From Curtobacterium sp. VKM Ac-2922 (GTDB lineage Bacteria; Actinomycetota; Actinomycetes; Actinomycetales; Microbacteriaceae), in NCBI RefSeq assembly GCF_022815645.1, contig NZ_JALGRO010000002.1, forward strand, positions 124,001 to 188,000: a stretch of 64,000 nucleotides of DNA, read 5' to 3'. Below, one piece after another: positions 62,475 to 64,000 of this stretch. Below the pieces are notes generated by a model, which was not told where the DNA came from, made no database searches, and was given only the letters and a program-made list of their open reading frames with translations. A program made the translations under genes and the position numbers. Numbering within the stretch: the first letter of the stretch is position 1; each line of letters begins with the position of its first letter.

Positions 62475-63571
62475 CGGACCCGCTCCTCGGATGCGTCAGC
62501 ACGACCGCGCGAGCGCGCAGCACCACCAGCACCGGCACCGGGACCGGCGCCAGCAGCAGCAGCACCCGAACGACCACCGACACTGGCGCCGGCAGCACCG
62601 CCGGGCCCGTCGCCGTCGTCCTCGGTCGCCGCGTGCCCCGTCAGACGCAGGAACACGTCGTCGAGCGTGGGGCGTCGCATGCCGGCGTCGTGGAGTTCGA
62701 TGCCCGCCTCGCCCAGGTCGGCGAGCACGCGCTGCAGCGCCGGGGGCCCGGCGTCGACTGCGATGCCGAACGTGCGCCCGTCGCCGGAGACCTCGACCGC
62801 ACCCGTGCCGTACCGCCGCAGCACCGTCGTGGCCGCGTCGCCGTCGGCGTCGTCGACCAGCGTGACCACCACCCGGTGGCCGCCGACCTGGGCCTTGAGC
62901 TGGTCGGCGGTTCCCTCGGCGATGACCGTGCCGTCGTCGATCACCGCGATGTCGTCGGCGAGCCGGTCGGCTTCTTCCAGGTACTGGGTTGTCAGCAGCA
63001 CGGTCGCGCCGTCGGCGACCAGACGCTCGATGATCCCCCAGAGCGCGAGTCGGCTGCGCGGGTCGAGTCCGGTCGTCGGTTCGTCGAGGAACAGCACGCT
63101 CGGGTTCATCACGAGCGCACCGGCCAGGTCGATCCGCCGCCGCATGCCGCCGGAGAACCCCTTGACGGGTCGGTCGCCGGCCTCGGACAGGTCGAACACG
63201 TCGATGAGCTCACGTGCCCGCTGCCGCGAGGCCCTGCCGCCCAGGTGGTAGAGCCGCCCGATCATCTCGAGGTTCTCGAACCCGGTCAGGTTCTCGTCGA
63301 CGGCGGCGTACTGCCCGGAGACGCCGATCGACCGCCGGGTGGCCTGGGGATCGGCGACGACGTCGATGCCCGCGATCGTGGCGGTGCCCGCGTCGGGCTT
63401 GATCAGGGTCGTCAGCACCTTGACCGTGGTGGTCTTGCCGGCGCCGTTGGGCCCGAGGAGCGCCATGACGGTGCCCTGCGGGACGGACAGGTCGAGGCCG
63501 GCGAGCGCGTGCACCGGCCCCGACTTGGATCGGTAGGTCTTGGTCAGCCCGGAGGCCTCGATGATGGCCAT
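62471..63571 (-). CDS. ABC exporter ATPase (DrrA-like)
   Basis: 366 residues. Walker A LLGPNGAGKTTTVKVL, signature FSGGMRRRIDLAGAL, Walker B VLFLDEPTTGLDPRSR and the C-terminal DrrA extension (VADLGEAGIELHDAGMRRPTLDDVFL) are present. The last 45 residues are Gly/Ala-rich. It powers the DrrB permease. The start at 63571 has AAGGAG 9 nt upstream. Such DrrAB pairs export drugs, lipids or secondary metabolites. Confidence 0.93.
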   Translation of the reverse strand: MAIIEASGLTKTYRSKSGPVHALAGLDLSVPQGTVMALLGPNGAGKTTTVKVLTTLIKPDAGTATIAGIDVVADPQATRRSIGVSGQYAAVDENLTGFENLEMIGRLYHLGGRASRQRARELIDVFDLSEAGDRPVKGFSGGMRRRIDLAGALVMNPSVLFLDEPTTGLDPRSRLALWGIIERLVADGATVLLTTQYLEEADRLADDIAVIDDGTVIAEGTADQLKAQVGGHRVVVTLVDDADGDAATTVLRRYGTGAVEVSGDGRTFGIAVDAGPPALQRVLADLGEAGIELHDAGMRRPTLDDVFLRLTGHAATEDDGDGPGGAAGASVGGRSGAAAAGAGPGAGAGGAARSRGRADASEERVR

Positions 63572-63625
63572 GCCGCCACTCCTTCGTGGACCGTGCAACA
63601 AGGAAGGGTCGGCACCGGTCAGGCG

Positions 63626-63997
63626 TCAGATGTCGAATCCGCCGCCCATGTCGCCGCCGAAGTCGTCGAAGCCGCCGCCGCCTCCGAAGTCGGAGCCGCC
63701 GCCGTCGTCCCACGACGCGTTCTCGGCACCAGTGTCCCCCGAACCACCGTCACCCGCATCCCCCGATCCGGCGTCGTTGCCGCCGTCGCCCGAGGCGTCC
63801 GTCCCGCCGTCGAACCCGGAGGGGTCCGGCAGGAAGGCGCTCATCAGCGTCGAACCGATCACGTAGCCGGCCACGGTCCCCAGGATCGACGCGCCGAGCA
63901 TCCCGCCGAACGACGGACCCTGGCGCTGGCCGAACCCGCCGCCCATGCCGCCGCGACCGTTCATGCCACCGTTCATGCCGCCGAGCGAGCGCTCCAT
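63626..63997 (-). CDS. Glycine-rich membrane-associated protein, possibly partial
   Basis: 123 residues from an ATG at 63997; the frame is open beyond it and the real start may lie outside the window. After a Gly/Met/Asn-rich start there is one hydrophobic segment, GGMLGASILGTVAGYVIGSTLMSAFL, followed by an Asp/Gly-rich tail of about 60 residues (GDGGNDAGSGDAG..., FDDFGGDMGGGFD). This pattern resembles short exported or membrane-anchored proteins of unknown function in actinobacteria. Upstream of the DrrAB genes in the same direction, 54 bp away; an operon is possible. Confidence 0.55.
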   Translation of the reverse strand: MERSLGGMNGGMNGRGGMGGGFGQRQGPSFGGMLGASILGTVAGYVIGSTLMSAFLPDPSGFDGGTDASGDGGNDAGSGDAGDGGSGDTGAENASWDDGGGSDFGGGGGFDDFGGDMGGGFDI

Positions 63998-64000
63998 GAA

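Overview
The window is very GC-rich, densely coding DNA (about 70% G+C by eye) from a high-GC Gram-positive bacterium, most likely a Microbacteriaceae member close to Curtobacterium. Pointers are frequent GTG starts, 4-bp ATGA/GTGA gene overlaps, an Rv2466c-type mycothiol-linked reductase, a mycothiol-isomerase-fold protein, polyprenol-phosphate-mannose synthase, class E/F-type sortase, trHbO-type haemoglobin, GlgX-TreY-TreZ, Orn and EttA. The genus is an inference from gene content; no 16S or other species marker is present. There are no rRNAs, phage genes, transposases or CRISPR arrays. Two tRNAs are present, Arg(TCT) and His(GTG).

Layout. 0.2-8.7 kb: a small protein, an EamA exporter overlapping a NarL-type response regulator and its histidine kinase, a membrane protein, a serine hydrolase, PaiB, an amidohydrolase and a Nei/Fpg glycosylase. 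8.7-16.3 kb: RpiB, a divergent XRE-cupin/GNAT pair, a DsbA-like reductase, aminopeptidase N, MscS, truncated haemoglobin and an NAD-dependent epimerase. 16.4-23.8 kb: an unknown protein, acyl-CoA thioesterase II, a hot-dog thioesterase coupled to EttA, an accessory SSB, MsrA, small unknowns, a 400-aa membrane-anchored protein and tRNA-Arg. 24.7-28.4 kb: a nonulosonic (sialic-type) acid cassette neuA-neuB-glycosyltransferase, a thioredoxin-like protein and an unknown. 28.5-32 kb: marR-MFS, oligoribonuclease, tRNA-His and a zincin. 32.1-36.1 kb: a thiamine-type ECF transporter (YkoE, fused ATPase, EcfT) behind a TPP riboswitch, followed by a P-loop kinase. 36.2-43.1 kb: a GerW-like protein and the glgX-treY-treZ operon, which turns glycogen into trehalose. 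43.2-51.1 kb: Ppm1 and a surface-polysaccharide-like cluster GtrA, processive GT2, GT39, DUF4397, GH8, sortase. 51.3-64 kb: two aldo/keto reductases, a DUF559-like protein, YceI, a DinB-fold protein, an MpaB-type oxygenase, FadD, an APC permease, a DrrAB exporter and a glycine-rich partial ORF.

The most unusual structure is non-coding. About eleven copies of a roughly 60-bp palindromic element, with conserved ends GCGARCGGGCGRAA and TTTCGCCCGCTCGC around variable centres, lie in four long intergenic stretches. Two copies sit in frame inside the linker of the ECF ATPase gene, where they are translated as an RAGEMPG...FRPLG peptide. This resembles, by analogy, the palindromic elements of Rickettsia. 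A 20-bp minisatellite starts at the terminus of one copy. A second window-wide pattern is leaderless transcription: at least fourteen start codons lie exactly 6-7 nt behind a TANNNT -10 box, which fixes many gene starts.
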